Made by a program: the position numbers and the translations under genes. DNA of 33,903 nucleotides from Streptomyces hilarionis (GTDB lineage: Bacteria > Actinomycetota > Actinomycetes > Streptomycetales > Streptomycetaceae), in assembly GCF_024539675.1 (NCBI RefSeq), contig NZ_JAHHIT010000100.1:1-33903 (forward strand), written 5' to 3'. Below are positions 1 through 7,038 of this stretch, one piece after another; position 1 is the first letter of the stretch; each line of letters starts with the position of its first letter. Below the pieces are notes generated by a model. It had not been told where the DNA came from. It did no database searches and worked only from the letters and a program-made list of their open reading frames with translations.

Positions 1-174
1 GGCCATGATCCGGCAAGCCGGATCATAAAGAAAAAAATTGCGCAAGCGCAATTTAAATCCAACGCAGCGCCGGATTTCCCCGCAAGCGGGGAAAATAGAA
101 TTCCGCTTGCGGAATTCGAAAAAACACAGTTCGCGCAAGCGCGAACTGTGCACTATCGCGCAAGCGCGCTAGTG
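1..174. repeat. Putative linear-replicon telomere: six tandem hairpin palindromes
   Basis: Six palindromes follow one another with short spacers: 5-26 (10-bp arms), 35-54 (9 bp), 75-94 (9 bp), 98-117 (9 bp), 125-150 (12 bp) and 151-174 (11 bp, one mismatch at 156/169). Each has the centre GCAAGC, except 98-117, which carries the complement GCTTGC. An extra weak repeat (aaatcc/ggattt around an A-centred cgc/gcg) lies between the second and third. Such arrays of short-loop palindromes are the hallmark of actinomycete linear-replicon ends that carry a covalent 5' terminal protein. The sequence does not resemble the common Streptomyces telomere, whose first palindrome is CCCGCGGAGCGGG-like. That base 1 is at or very near the physical end is inferred. 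The array could also be an internal palindrome cluster. Confidence 0.75.
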
Positions 175-881
175 CAGGCCAGCTACAGGACTGCCGTGCT
201 CGTTCCTGTGGTCTCGCCGTTCCTGCCGCTTCAAACTGAGCCGCCTTCGTGCCGAGTGAACGGCCGTGTCTCCTCTACTTGCCAGCTAATACATCTATAC
301 AGCAAGAAGCCTTGAGGGCACTGAGGCATCACATTCTGCCCTGTGTAAAATTTGGAACTCGGCCACCATCCCGACAAGTCATCCTGCGACTTCTGCCCGT
401 CGAATATTCGGAGCTCGCTTCTCGGGCTTCTCTTACGGAGCTGAGATTTTCAGGTCGCGCGTTTGGTGGGTTCTGCTGGTTTCTGCTGGTTGGAAACTGA
501 AGGGAGGTCACCACTAATAAGTCGGGAGCCCGTGCAGGAAGTCGAGGAACCGCCTCCACCTCGGCCGGCCTGCAGCTTGCAGGCCCGAAGCAACGTTCGC
601 CTCTCCTTGGGCCAGATACACCCCCGCAGGCCAGCGGCTTGCTGGATGCTTGCGCTCCAGCGTTCCCCGTCCCCACCTGGCCCACCACAGCCAGGAACGC
701 CTCAGGCTCCGATACGCAGAGAGAACCCTACCTGGCTCCCTGACGCCTAGCCACCTGAAATACAGTCAGAATTTTAGAATCGTGGAGCTGAAGAATCACC
801 TGTGATCCGGACAGGGAAACTCTCCCAAATTAAGAGACTGGTTCTCTGAAGTGGCGCAGATTCTCTGCAAGTTCAGCTGCC

Positions 882-900
882 CCCCCCTCGGTGAGGGGGG
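882..900. terminator. C/G-run hairpin
   Basis: An 8-bp stem (cccccctc / gagggggg) with a three-base loop at 890-892. No gene ends nearby, so a terminator role is only a structural guess. There is no T tract. Confidence 0.35.
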
Positions 901-1114
901 CAAGACAGGATGTCAGGATCCGTCAAGTACGTCGGTAACCGTTCTGCCCGCTCCGGGGGCGCTGGCGTGATCGCACAGGTCGGGTCCAGGAGGCGAAAGC
1001 CAACGCCCGCACAGGAACCGTCATGCCGGCTGCGCGTGCCCACGTGCAGAGGATCACATGATCACGAGAAAGCGGTTAATAAGCCTGTTTCGGCACGCGG
1101 AGTCAGACCGGTTT

Positions 1115-1143
1115 CTCAATATGGCACTGAGTGCCATATTGAG
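1115..1143. repeat. Perfect 13-bp inverted repeat with TGA loop
   Basis: The arms 1115-1127 and 1131-1143 are perfectly complementary (ctcaatatggcac and its complement) around tga. The arms are AT-rich, unlike the GC-rich terminators elsewhere in the window. No gene is adjacent. It could be a protein-binding site, a small-RNA hairpin or the relic of a mobile-element end. Confidence 0.6.
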
Positions 1144-1381
1144 CTCGCGGATGACACTCGGTTCGCAAAACCGTACAAACAGAACAAAAAGAGCTTCTGT
1201 CACAACTCACTACAGCTACTGGTCTCTGGGAGGAGGCTCTCTGGGCCTTTTTCGGAAGCACGAGAGTAATCGCCTTGGCCATTGATTTGGGGCTGCGAGA
1301 CAGGCGTTCAGAGGCCTCTGTGGGCGTCGACAGGATCCTCATAGCGGTGGCACTCTCCTCCGTCCACCCATTGATACGAGC

Positions 1382-1413
1382 GAGGCTCCGATCCCCCACG
1401 GGACCGGAGCCTC
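1382..1413 (-). terminator. Hairpin downstream of the small minus-strand gene
   Basis: A 9-bp perfect stem (1382-1390 with 1405-1413) is extended by four more pairs (92-95 with 1400-1403) after one mismatch, closing a four-base loop. It lies 22 bases past the stop codon of the minus-strand gene at 1436-1681. That placement fits a factor-independent terminator without a clear U tract, as is usual in Streptomyces. Confidence 0.55.
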
Positions 1414-1435
1414 TGCTGCTCTGACGCATGTGCGG

Positions 1436-1681
1436 TTAGTGGATCAAGTACCAGACGCCGCCCCCGAGGGTGGCAGCGCTTCCTGCCAGCCACCGGAGCA
1501 GCCGCGGCGAGATGTAAAGCCGCAGCTCCAGGTGCCGGTCGATGTGTACTTCGAGCCGGCGCCGACCATCGTCGGGGGGTGTCCCCGGAGAGATCGGTGT
1601 GGTGGAGACCCGGGGAGGGTTACTTCCCGTGGTCGCCGCAGGCCCTGACGGGCCCGTGGAACTCTGATGGTCTTCGTTCAT
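1436..1681 (-). CDS. Small putative C-terminally membrane-anchored protein (81 aa)
   Basis: I do not recognise the family. The first ~38 residues are rich in Ser, Thr, Pro and Gly and probably disordered. They are followed by a charged, strand-like stretch (RRLEVHIDRHLELRLYIS, ~41-58) and a C-terminal hydrophobic segment (LLRWLAGSAATLGGGVWYLI, ~61-80) that could span or associate with a membrane. Codons in the second half favour G/C in third position. A GGAG sequence sits about 8 bases before the ATG, and a terminator-like hairpin follows the stop. These three signs make it the only credible gene in the first 2.9 kb. It is probably monocistronic. Function unknown. Confidence 0.5.
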   Translation of the reverse strand: MNEDHQSSTGPSGPAATTGSNPPRVSTTPISPGTPPDDGRRRLEVHIDRHLELRLYISPRLLRWLAGSAATLGGGVWYLIH

Positions 1682-1699
1682 ACAGCCACTCCACTGTGT

Positions 1700-1721
1700 G
1701 GGGCGCCCCGAAGGGCGCCCC
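1700..1721. terminator. GC-rich hairpin upstream of the 81-aa gene
   Basis: Perfect 9-bp arms (ggggcgccc / gggcgcccc) with a 4-base loop. It lies 19 bases upstream of the minus-strand ATG at 1681, so on that strand it would fall in the leader or promoter. On the plus strand there is no gene for it to terminate. It may insulate or attenuate the small gene. Confidence 0.35.
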
Positions 1722-2940
1722 TTCTGACGAGGACAAAACCCCGAACTGAGCTTCTTGGCCAGAGTCGTTCGGGGTTCGCTGCGCCAGTGCAGTGAATGGA
1801 TTAATACGCCTATAGATCTGCGAAAGCAACTGAGCCTGTCGGGGCTGTGGTGGCGCGTCCTGAAGTGGTGTCAGCGGCAGGGAGTACAATACCCCGCACC
1901 TTGACCGCATTTGCCTACCAGTCATCTGAAATGTGGTCAGATTCGTCCTCTTACTGACCAGTAGGTCACCATGTTTGCCGTTTTCGCCTCACTCTTTCGG
2001 CTCCGATCGGATCGCAGGCACTTCTTCAGGTGAGACCAAGGCCACACCGCCAGAGGTCAGGGGGCGCGGTCACGAATTTTTTGCACGATTAGTCCTGTAT
2101 GAAGACTTCGTCTCGTCAGCTCGACTGCGGCAAGCGGTGTGTAGTGACTGACACACGGAGCGTGAGCAAATCGCATTAGCGAATCGCCGTGAGTCGCGCA
2201 GCTAATTCCAGCCGAATGGAAATTTACCAGCTAATTGATCTCGAATACTTAATTGCCTGTTCAACAGTAGAAGTCGAGATTAAAAATGCGAAGAGATGAG
2301 AGCGCTCCCGACCGTGATGACACTGCAGATCAGTTACGCAGAGTGAGCGCTTGCTCAGGGCTCTACACATGAAACCGCCGCTCCCCCTCTGGCCAAAGCT
2401 GGGGAACGGCGGCCCTCGTCAGATGTGGCTTGACCACGTCTGATGCTTCTGCGGTCCCGCTCCTGAGGACGCGCCTGTACACAGAGTCAGGTAGTCCGGC
2501 GAGCGGGTACGGCCCGAGGATAGCTCTTCCCCCTCCCTTCCGGGAGCGCTATCTCACGAACGGGAGACCTATTCAGCCATCAGGTCGACAAAACGTCTTT
2601 TCGTGTCTCGTGGTTTTCTACCAGCGGTCTCTCATCGCTTTCGGACCATCGTCTGACTCGCTCCCATAACGACCTACGTCACCGTTGCTGAGGTTTGCTG
2701 CCCCGACAGGGGAACTTTTCACACGGTCCTACGTTCCCCTGCGGCACCGGCACACGTGCCCTCCGTTGCAGCCAGGGCCCCGAAATGACCGATGCAAGAG
2801 GCCACTTGGGCAGGGAAAACGCAACTTCGACAGGACTCACGGAGGCAGCTACCTTCACGTGGTCTTCGGCAATCGCCCGCGGTCGGACGGGAGTTCCCAC
2901 CGAACCGGGCACGCACCAGTCCCCAACCAGGGAGAGACCC
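1722..2940. other. Gene-poor stretch with hairpins and a short direct repeat
   Basis: No frame here has coding character. The part at about 2150-2330 is notably AT-rich and holds two copies of cagctaatt (near 2199 and 2231). A related cagctaat occurs at about 284. Hairpins lie at 2375-2412 and 2420-2442. The last ~240 bases lead into the DUF3291 gene and presumably carry its promoter, which I cannot place with confidence. Confidence 0.5.
2375..2412. terminator. Long imperfect hairpin, followed by a second at 2420-2442
   Basis: ccgccg (2375-2380) pairs with cggcgg (2407-2412), and the stem continues after one mismatch with tcccc/gggga. A second hairpin, cagatgtgg/ccacgtctg (2420-2428 with 2434-2442, one G-T pair), follows 7 bases later. 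Tandem hairpins like this usually end transcription, but no gene is recognisable on either side. They may mark a lost gene or a small RNA. Confidence 0.4.
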
Positions 2941-3492
2941 ATGCCGCGTCTCGCGCTGTACACGTTCGGTGTCCTGAAGTCACCTCTCGTCGATCCCACG
3001 CCTCTCACGCGTGAGTTCTACGACATCGGTGGAGCCGTCTACCGGGAGATCAGTCGGTACCCCGGGTACCTCGCTCATGCGGAAGCGGCGGACGGCGACC
3101 AGGGCGCGCTCTTCGAGGCGGACTGGGGTGCCTGGGGGGAGTTCACCGTACCGACCTGGTATGGCAAGGGCCGTACGGTGGAGACCACCGCCCTGGCGGC
3201 AACCCTCTCCCTCTGGACCGACCTGGTCCCCGCTTTCGACGCCGTCTACACCGGTCTTCACCGTCGGGCGCTGAACAGGCGTCACGACTGGTTCGAGAGA
3301 ACAGGACACCCGAACTACGTCTTCTGGTGGGTGTCCGACGAAGTAATACCCACCTGGCGGGACGGTGTTGCCAGGCTGGAGGACCTCCACGACCACGGCT
3401 CCGCACCGCACGCTTTCACCTTCCACCGTTCGTTCAGTCCTGAGGGGGCTGCGACCGGGGTCAGAGACATCGGGCCGAGGAACGACCGATGA
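2941..3492 (+). CDS. DUF3291 domain protein
   Basis: Predicted 183-residue soluble protein of unknown function. The match rests on the family's usual features: an N-terminal strand beginning LALYTFGVLKSP, a central FYDIGGAVYREISRYPGYLAHAE helix region, a VPTWYGKGRTVET segment, and a Trp-rich end (NYVFWWV, IPTWRDGVARLEDLHDHG). DUF3291 proteins belong to the dimeric alpha-beta barrel type, related in fold to small monooxygenases; no reaction is established. The ATG at 2941 is chosen over earlier in-frame starts because AGGGAGAG lies directly upstream and homology-like sequence starts there. It is followed 78 bases later by the DoxX-like gene on the same strand, so the two may be co-transcribed. 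Confidence 0.8.
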   Translation: MPRLALYTFGVLKSPLVDPTPLTREFYDIGGAVYREISRYPGYLAHAEAADGDQGALFEADWGAWGEFTVPTWYGKGRTVETTALAATLSLWTDLVPAFDAVYTGLHRRALNRRHDWFERTGHPNYVFWWVSDEVIPTWRDGVARLEDLHDHGSAPHAFTFHRSFSPEGAATGVRDIGPRNDR

Positions 3493-3570
3493 GTTCTGGC
3501 GTAGCACGTGGTCTATCCCTGTGACAGCGGCACGTGCCGCTCATCACCCCGCGCAGCACAGGAGAATCAG

Positions 3571-4011
3571 ATGTCCGAGACCACCGCTCCCGTCGTCCCC
3601 GTCACCTCTGTCGCCTCCGCCGCCCGCGGCCGCCGTGCTCAGATCGCCCTGCGCACGGTGCAGGTGCTGCTCGCCCTCTTCTACGGCATCGCCAGCGCCC
3701 TGCCCAAGCTGATCGCGAACTCCTACGCCGTCGACTCCTTCGAGAAGATCGGCTGGGGCAGCACCGGCATGTACGTGATCGGCGTGCTGGAGCTCGCCGG
3801 CGGTGTGGCCCTGCTGGTTCCGGTGCTGCAGTCGGTGGCCGCGGTCGCGCTCAGCGCGCTCATGCTGGGGGCGTTCATCGTCCAGGTGGCCGTCTTCAAC
3901 GGCGAGAACGCGGCGACCCCGCTGATCCTCATCGTGCCGCTCGTCCTGATCGCCTGGGTGCGCCGGGACTCCATCAAGGATCTTCTGAACCTGGTGCGAC
4001 GACGCGCGTGA
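3571..4011 (+). CDS. DoxX-like membrane protein
   Basis: 146 residues with a short polar N-terminus and four hydrophobic segments: ~27-47 (ALRTVQVLLALFYGIASAL), ~65-85, ~88-108 and ~114-130, ending in a basic tail (LLNLVRRRA). This four-helix layout, with the LFYGIASALPKLI and GVLELAGGVALLVP motifs, is typical of the DoxX/DUF4267-like group of small integral membrane proteins. Members are often linked to redox or detoxification functions, but the activity is unknown. The start ATG follows AGGAGA at a good distance; longer versions have no such site. A strong hairpin terminator lies 13 bases after the stop. A second, unrelated DoxX-type protein is encoded at 21688-22047. Confidence 0.75.
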   Translation: MSETTAPVVPVTSVASAARGRRAQIALRTVQVLLALFYGIASALPKLIANSYAVDSFEKIGWGSTGMYVIGVLELAGGVALLVPVLQSVAAVALSALMLGAFIVQVAVFNGENAATPLILIVPLVLIAWVRRDSIKDLLNLVRRRA

Positions 4012-4023
4012 GCCTCTCACCCG

Positions 4024-4058
4024 GAAGGGGGCGTCCGGCAGGTTCGGACGCCCCCTTC
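4024..4058 (+). terminator. Strong 14-bp terminator hairpin
   Basis: Perfect 14-bp stem (4024-4037 with 4045-4058) and 7-base loop directly after the DoxX-like gene. It separates that gene from the partition locus. Confidence 0.8.
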
Positions 4059-4079
4059 TGCATGTCTGGTCGGTGTCTG

Positions 4080-4134
4080 CTGGTGCGGGTCTGAGGGGTG
4101 ATTACGTCGTAATCACCCCTCAGACCCGCACCAG
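4080..4134. repeat. 55-base perfect palindrome containing a parS-like core
   Basis: Arms of 27 bases around a single central T at 4107 are perfectly complementary. The inner 19 bases (4098-4116, GTGATTACG-T-CGTAATCAC) are one of four copies of the same palindrome clustered around parAB. The outer arms (ctggtgcgggtctgagg and its complement) are unique to this copy. It lies 178 bases before the parA start. It is probably the primary centromere/ParB site, and may also extrude as a cruciform or add to termination of the upstream gene. Confidence 0.7.
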
Positions 4135-4205
4135 ATGGGAGTGCAGCATGCGATCGCCTTGCCCACGGACGTCCTGTATGACGGTCAGCTCACGTGACGC
4201 CAGTG

Positions 4206-4224
4206 GTGATTACGGCGTAATCAC
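4206..4224. promoter_or_regulatory. parS: parS-like site 2
   Basis: GTGATTACG-G-CGTAATCAC, 19 bases, 9-bp perfect arms. It lies 88 bases upstream of the parA ATG and so probably overlaps or borders the parAB promoter, where ParB binding could repress the operon. Sequence and spacing are seen directly; ParB binding is inferred. Confidence 0.7.
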
Positions 4225-4311
4225 TCCCGGGGCGTCGACTCGAAGCAGCAACTTGGTCTACCTAACGCGTCAATGCTGCTATCGATCATCGACGTTAGTA
4301 TGGTGTCCTGC

Positions 4312-5574
4312 ATGAGTTCGCCAGCCACCTCAAGCGACCGCGAGAAGGTCGTCTCCAAGCTGCCGGGATGGCTCCGGCAGAACCTCAAAATCAGAACGGC
4401 GCAGCACGGCATCGACATTCAGAGTGCCGTGGAGCAGGGCATCAGCGACTGGTGCGGTCTGGCCTCGGCCACCGCGCCCGTCGACACCGCCGGCGCCGAT
4501 TCCTTCTCCACCTTCCTGCCCCCCGGGCAGTGGGAGGACTTCCGGCGAGTCGCCGCCGATCGAGGGGTCTCCCTCATCCAGGGTCTCGCTCAGTCCGTCC
4601 AGCTCTGGCTGGACACCAACCCTGCCCCCGACATCGAGCGGCCCTCCGTCACCCGCCGCATCATCGTCTGCAACCAGAAAGGCGGCGTAGGCAAGACGGC
4701 GATCACCGCCGGCCTCGGTGAAGCCCTCGCCGAGGACTCTGACGTCCTGCACGCCGTACGAGTCGCCAAGGCACTCGCCAAGGCCCTCCGGGCCAGCGAC
4801 GCGCATCCCGACGCTCCCCCGGCCGGCGACCCGCTCGACATCGAGAACCTGCCCGGGCTCGGACTGCGCGTCCTCCTCGTCGACTTCGACCCGCAGTGCC
4901 ACCTGAGCAACCAACTGGGCGCCGCTCCCCTGCCGATGAGCGGTGACAGCCTCACCAACCACATGGCGGGTGACCCCAAGGGCGACCTCCGCGACCTCAT
5001 CGTCTCCATCGACGACAGCACCTTCGGCGGACGCCTTCACCTTCTGCCTGCTTGCAACGACGCCTTCCTCCTGGACGTGCGGCTGTCCGCCGTGCGGGCC
5101 CGCGAAGCAGCCCTGGAACGGGCCCTCGCTCCTCTCGAAGCCGATTACGACGTCATCCTCGTCGACTGTCCCCCCAGTCTCGGCCTCAGCATGGATGCCG
5201 CCGCCTACTACGGCCGTCGGCGCGACGGTGAAAGCCCGGGCCAGTCCGGCGCGCTCATCGTGGTCCAGGCGGAAGACAGCTCCGCCGACGCCTACGAGCT
5301 GCTCACCACCCAGATCGACGATCTGCGCGGCGACCTCCAGGTGGACATCGACTACCTCGGCATCGTCGTCAATCTCTACGACTCCCGGCGCGGCTACATC
5401 GCCACGTCCTCCCTGCAAGGGTGGGTCGACATAAAGGATCCCCGGGTCGTCGGGCTCATCGGTGACCTCAAGGAGCAGAAGGAAGCCGTTCGTATGAAGC
5501 AGCCGTTGCTGTCGTACGCGCCCAAGTCTCAGCAGGCGATCGGCATGCGCGCGTTGGCCAGGGAGATCGTATGA
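4312..5574 (+). CDS. parA: ParA-family partition ATPase with N-terminal ribbon-helix-helix-like repeats
   Basis: Deviant Walker-type ATPase that would move or position the replicon with ParB. The core has the deviant Walker A KGGVGKT (~residues 122-128), the switch strand VLLVDFDPQ, and the Walker B-like DVILVDCPP. About 55 residues separate Walker A from VLLVDFDPQ, longer than in most ParA proteins. The N-terminal ~105 residues are unusual: two segments (KLPGWLRQNLKIRTAQHGID...GISDW and FLPPGQWEDFRRVAADRGVS...QLWLD) each read like a ribbon-helix-helix DNA-binding unit. That suggests operator binding by ParA itself. The ATG at 4312 is preferred over 4273. It has only a weak GGTG before it, and TAGTAT 12 bases upstream could be a -10 element of a nearly leaderless message. 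It overlaps parB by ATGA. Confidence 0.92.
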   Translation: MSSPATSSDREKVVSKLPGWLRQNLKIRTAQHGIDIQSAVEQGISDWCGLASATAPVDTAGADSFSTFLPPGQWEDFRRVAADRGVSLIQGLAQSVQLWLDTNPAPDIERPSVTRRIIVCNQKGGVGKTAITAGLGEALAEDSDVLHAVRVAKALAKALRASDAHPDAPPAGDPLDIENLPGLGLRVLLVDFDPQCHLSNQLGAAPLPMSGDSLTNHMAGDPKGDLRDLIVSIDDSTFGGRLHLLPACNDAFLLDVRLSAVRAREAALERALAPLEADYDVILVDCPPSLGLSMDAAAYYGRRRDGESPGQSGALIVVQAEDSSADAYELLTTQIDDLRGDLQVDIDYLGIVVNLYDSRRGYIATSSLQGWVDIKDPRVVGLIGDLKEQKEAVRMKQPLLSYAPKSQQAIGMRALAREIV

Positions 5575-6695
5575 GCAAGGCCGATCAGCTGGGCGCCGGA
5601 CGCTTTGGCGGAGCCACGCGTTCGGTGAGCGCACGCCGTCAGGCCGTTGCCGCAGCCACAGGCGTTCCCACCGAGGGCATCGCACCCCCGTCGGAACTTG
5701 CAGTCCGCCGCATCAGCGTCAACCCCGACAACCCGCGCTCCTCTCTGGGCGATCTCACCGACCTCGCCGGCAGCCTGGCGACGCATGGGCAGAAGGTGGC
5801 GATCACGGTCATGAACCGCGACGCCTACGTCAGGGCCAACCCTGACAAGGAAACCGACCTCGAGCCGGACACCACCCATGTCGTCATCGATGGCAGCAGC
5901 CGTCTCTCGGCCGCTCGTGAAGCAGGCCTTTCCACCATCAAGGTCATGGTCAGCGACGATCAGGGCACCACGTCCGAGGAACTTCTGGAGTCCGCTCTCG
6001 TCGCCAACATCCACCGTCAGGATCTCGACGAGATCGACGAAGCCCGCGCCCTCCAACGCCTCCTTGCCATCCACGGAAGCCAAAGGGCCCTCGCCAAGCG
6101 ACTCCATCGGTCACAGGGATGGGTGTCGCAGCGCCTGGCTCTTCTCCATCTCACCCCCGCGTTGCAAGAACGCATCGGCGATGAGCCGATCGACCTGTTG
6201 CGCGCGGTCGGCAACAAACCAGCTCATGAGCAGGAAGCGGCCCTGGAAGGGCTGAAGGCCGAGCGGGCCCGGAAGGAAGAGGCCAAGGCGCACCCGCTCA
6301 CGCCGCAGAGCCAGAAGGCCGTGGAGCGTTCGGTCCCTCAGCGCCAGCAGGAGCCGGAGGGTGATTACGGCGTAATCACCGGCGGCTCCGCTCCCGGCGT
6401 CCAGGGCGAGGCCGCAGGGGAACCAGGGGCCGACCCATCAGCAAGGTCTGCGCAGGCTGCCGTTGATGACGGGGCTCTACACCAGTCGGCGGAGGCCTTG
6501 GCGTCGGTGCCCACACAGGGGCCTACGGCCGAAGTGACGGCCGGTGCGGGGGAGCAGAAGCCGAAGCGGTTCCCCTACGAGGACGGTGTGTACGCCGCGC
6601 AGCACCTGATCTACAAGATGCCGCCCGACGAGTTCAACAAGATGCTGGATCTGCTGATCAAGCACCGGGACAGCCAGGCCGTCCCCGCCACCTGA
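5571..6695 (+). CDS. parB: ParB-family centromere-binding protein
   Basis: 374 residues. The N-terminal ParB/Sulfiredoxin-type domain is visible from ~residue 43: VRRISVNPDNPRSSLGDLTDLAGSL, then THVVIDGSSRLSAAREAG (the family's GERRxRA-like region, here GSSRLSA) and ALVANIHRQDLDEIDEARAL. A helix-turn-helix follows at ~165-195 (GSQRALAKRLHRSQGWVSQRL). The region 235-330 is low-complexity and probably a linker, and the C-terminus (YEDGVYAAQHLIYKMP...) may dimerise. The gene overlaps parA by four bases and ends 56 bases before a terminator. The linker DNA itself contains a perfect copy of the 19-bp palindrome (6361-6379), encoding GDYGVIT. The target sites are inferred to be the four palindromes around this operon, not the chromosomal GTTTCACGTGAAAC site. 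Confidence 0.92.
   Translation: MSKADQLGAGRFGGATRSVSARRQAVAAATGVPTEGIAPPSELAVRRISVNPDNPRSSLGDLTDLAGSLATHGQKVAITVMNRDAYVRANPDKETDLEPDTTHVVIDGSSRLSAAREAGLSTIKVMVSDDQGTTSEELLESALVANIHRQDLDEIDEARALQRLLAIHGSQRALAKRLHRSQGWVSQRLALLHLTPALQERIGDEPIDLLRAVGNKPAHEQEAALEGLKAERARKEEAKAHPLTPQSQKAVERSVPQRQQEPEGDYGVITGGSAPGVQGEAAGEPGADPSARSAQAAVDDGALHQSAEALASVPTQGPTAEVTAGAGEQKPKRFPYEDGVYAAQHLIYKMPPDEFNKMLDLLIKHRDSQAVPAT
6361..6379. promoter_or_regulatory. parS: parS-like site 3, inside parB
   Basis: GTGATTACG-G-CGTAATCAC, identical to site 2, in frame within the linker-coding part of parB. The flanks gagccg (6351-6356) and cggctc (6383-6388) add an outer inverted repeat. Confidence 0.7.
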
Positions 6696-6750
6696 GCAAG
6701 GTCACCGCCATCACCATGCAGCCATCAGGAGCTGCTGCCAGCAGTGCACG

Positions 6751-6781
6751 AGGGCCGGGCGCGCCAGAGCGCTCCGGCCCT
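6751..6781 (+). terminator. parAB terminator
   Basis: agggccgg (6751-6758) pairs with ccggccct (6774-6781). After a bulged T the stem continues with gcgc/gcgc around a six-base loop. It lies 56 bases after the parB stop. Confidence 0.65.
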
Positions 6782-6840
6782 TCGTCGTGTCTGCCGGGAC
6801 AGGGGACTCGATTCCCGCGTAGTGGTGTCGTCCGGGTCAG

Positions 6841-6859
6841 GTGATTACGCCGTAATCAC
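6841..6859. promoter_or_regulatory. parS: parS-like site 4
   Basis: GTGATTACG-C-CGTAATCAC, 19 bases, with one further G-C pair on each side (6840/6860). It lies beyond the parAB terminator, so it cannot serve as a parAB operator. This supports a centromere role for the set. Confidence 0.7.
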
Positions 6860-7038
6860 CCGGTGCGGCCGATGCGGCGGCCGAGCGTCAGATGCCGGTG
6901 GCGGGGGAGTGGGTCTTGAGTCGTGTGGCTTGCGGAGCGGGCCTGTTCTGAGCTGATCCGCGCACGCTTCAGCCCCGCCGCGGAAGCGGACGCATGCGGC
7001 CGACGGCTTCGGTGCGCTGGGCGACCGTCGCCGCCTCG

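Larger units (their letters stand above)
175..1381. other. Subtelomeric region without recognisable genes
   Basis: About 1.2 kb with no reading frame I can support. The long open frames here lack codon bias, a ribosome binding site and any recognisable motif. The base composition is more mixed than in the coding parts of the window. The only structured elements I see are the hairpins at 882-900 and 1115-1143. Gene-poor DNA just inside a telomere is common in linear Streptomyces replicons. Confidence 0.6.
6696..7038. other. Intergenic region after parB
   Basis: No gene seen. It holds the parAB terminator (6751-6781) and parS-like site 4 (6841-6859). The remainder, up to the stop codon of the minus-strand hydrolase, shows nothing I can name. 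Confidence 0.6.

Noticed and set aside
249..750. Open frames of 83 and 95 codons near the left end.
   Set aside because: No codon bias, no ribosome binding site, no motif, and they overlap an equally long frame on the other strand.
1800..1816. ttaatacgcctatag resembles part of a phage T7-type promoter.
   Set aside because: Only the two ends match, the central bases and spacing differ, and nothing phage-like lies nearby.
2695..2940. N-terminal extension of the DUF3291 gene.
   Set aside because: The family-like sequence starts at the ATG with AGGGAGAG before it; the upstream part has no coding character.
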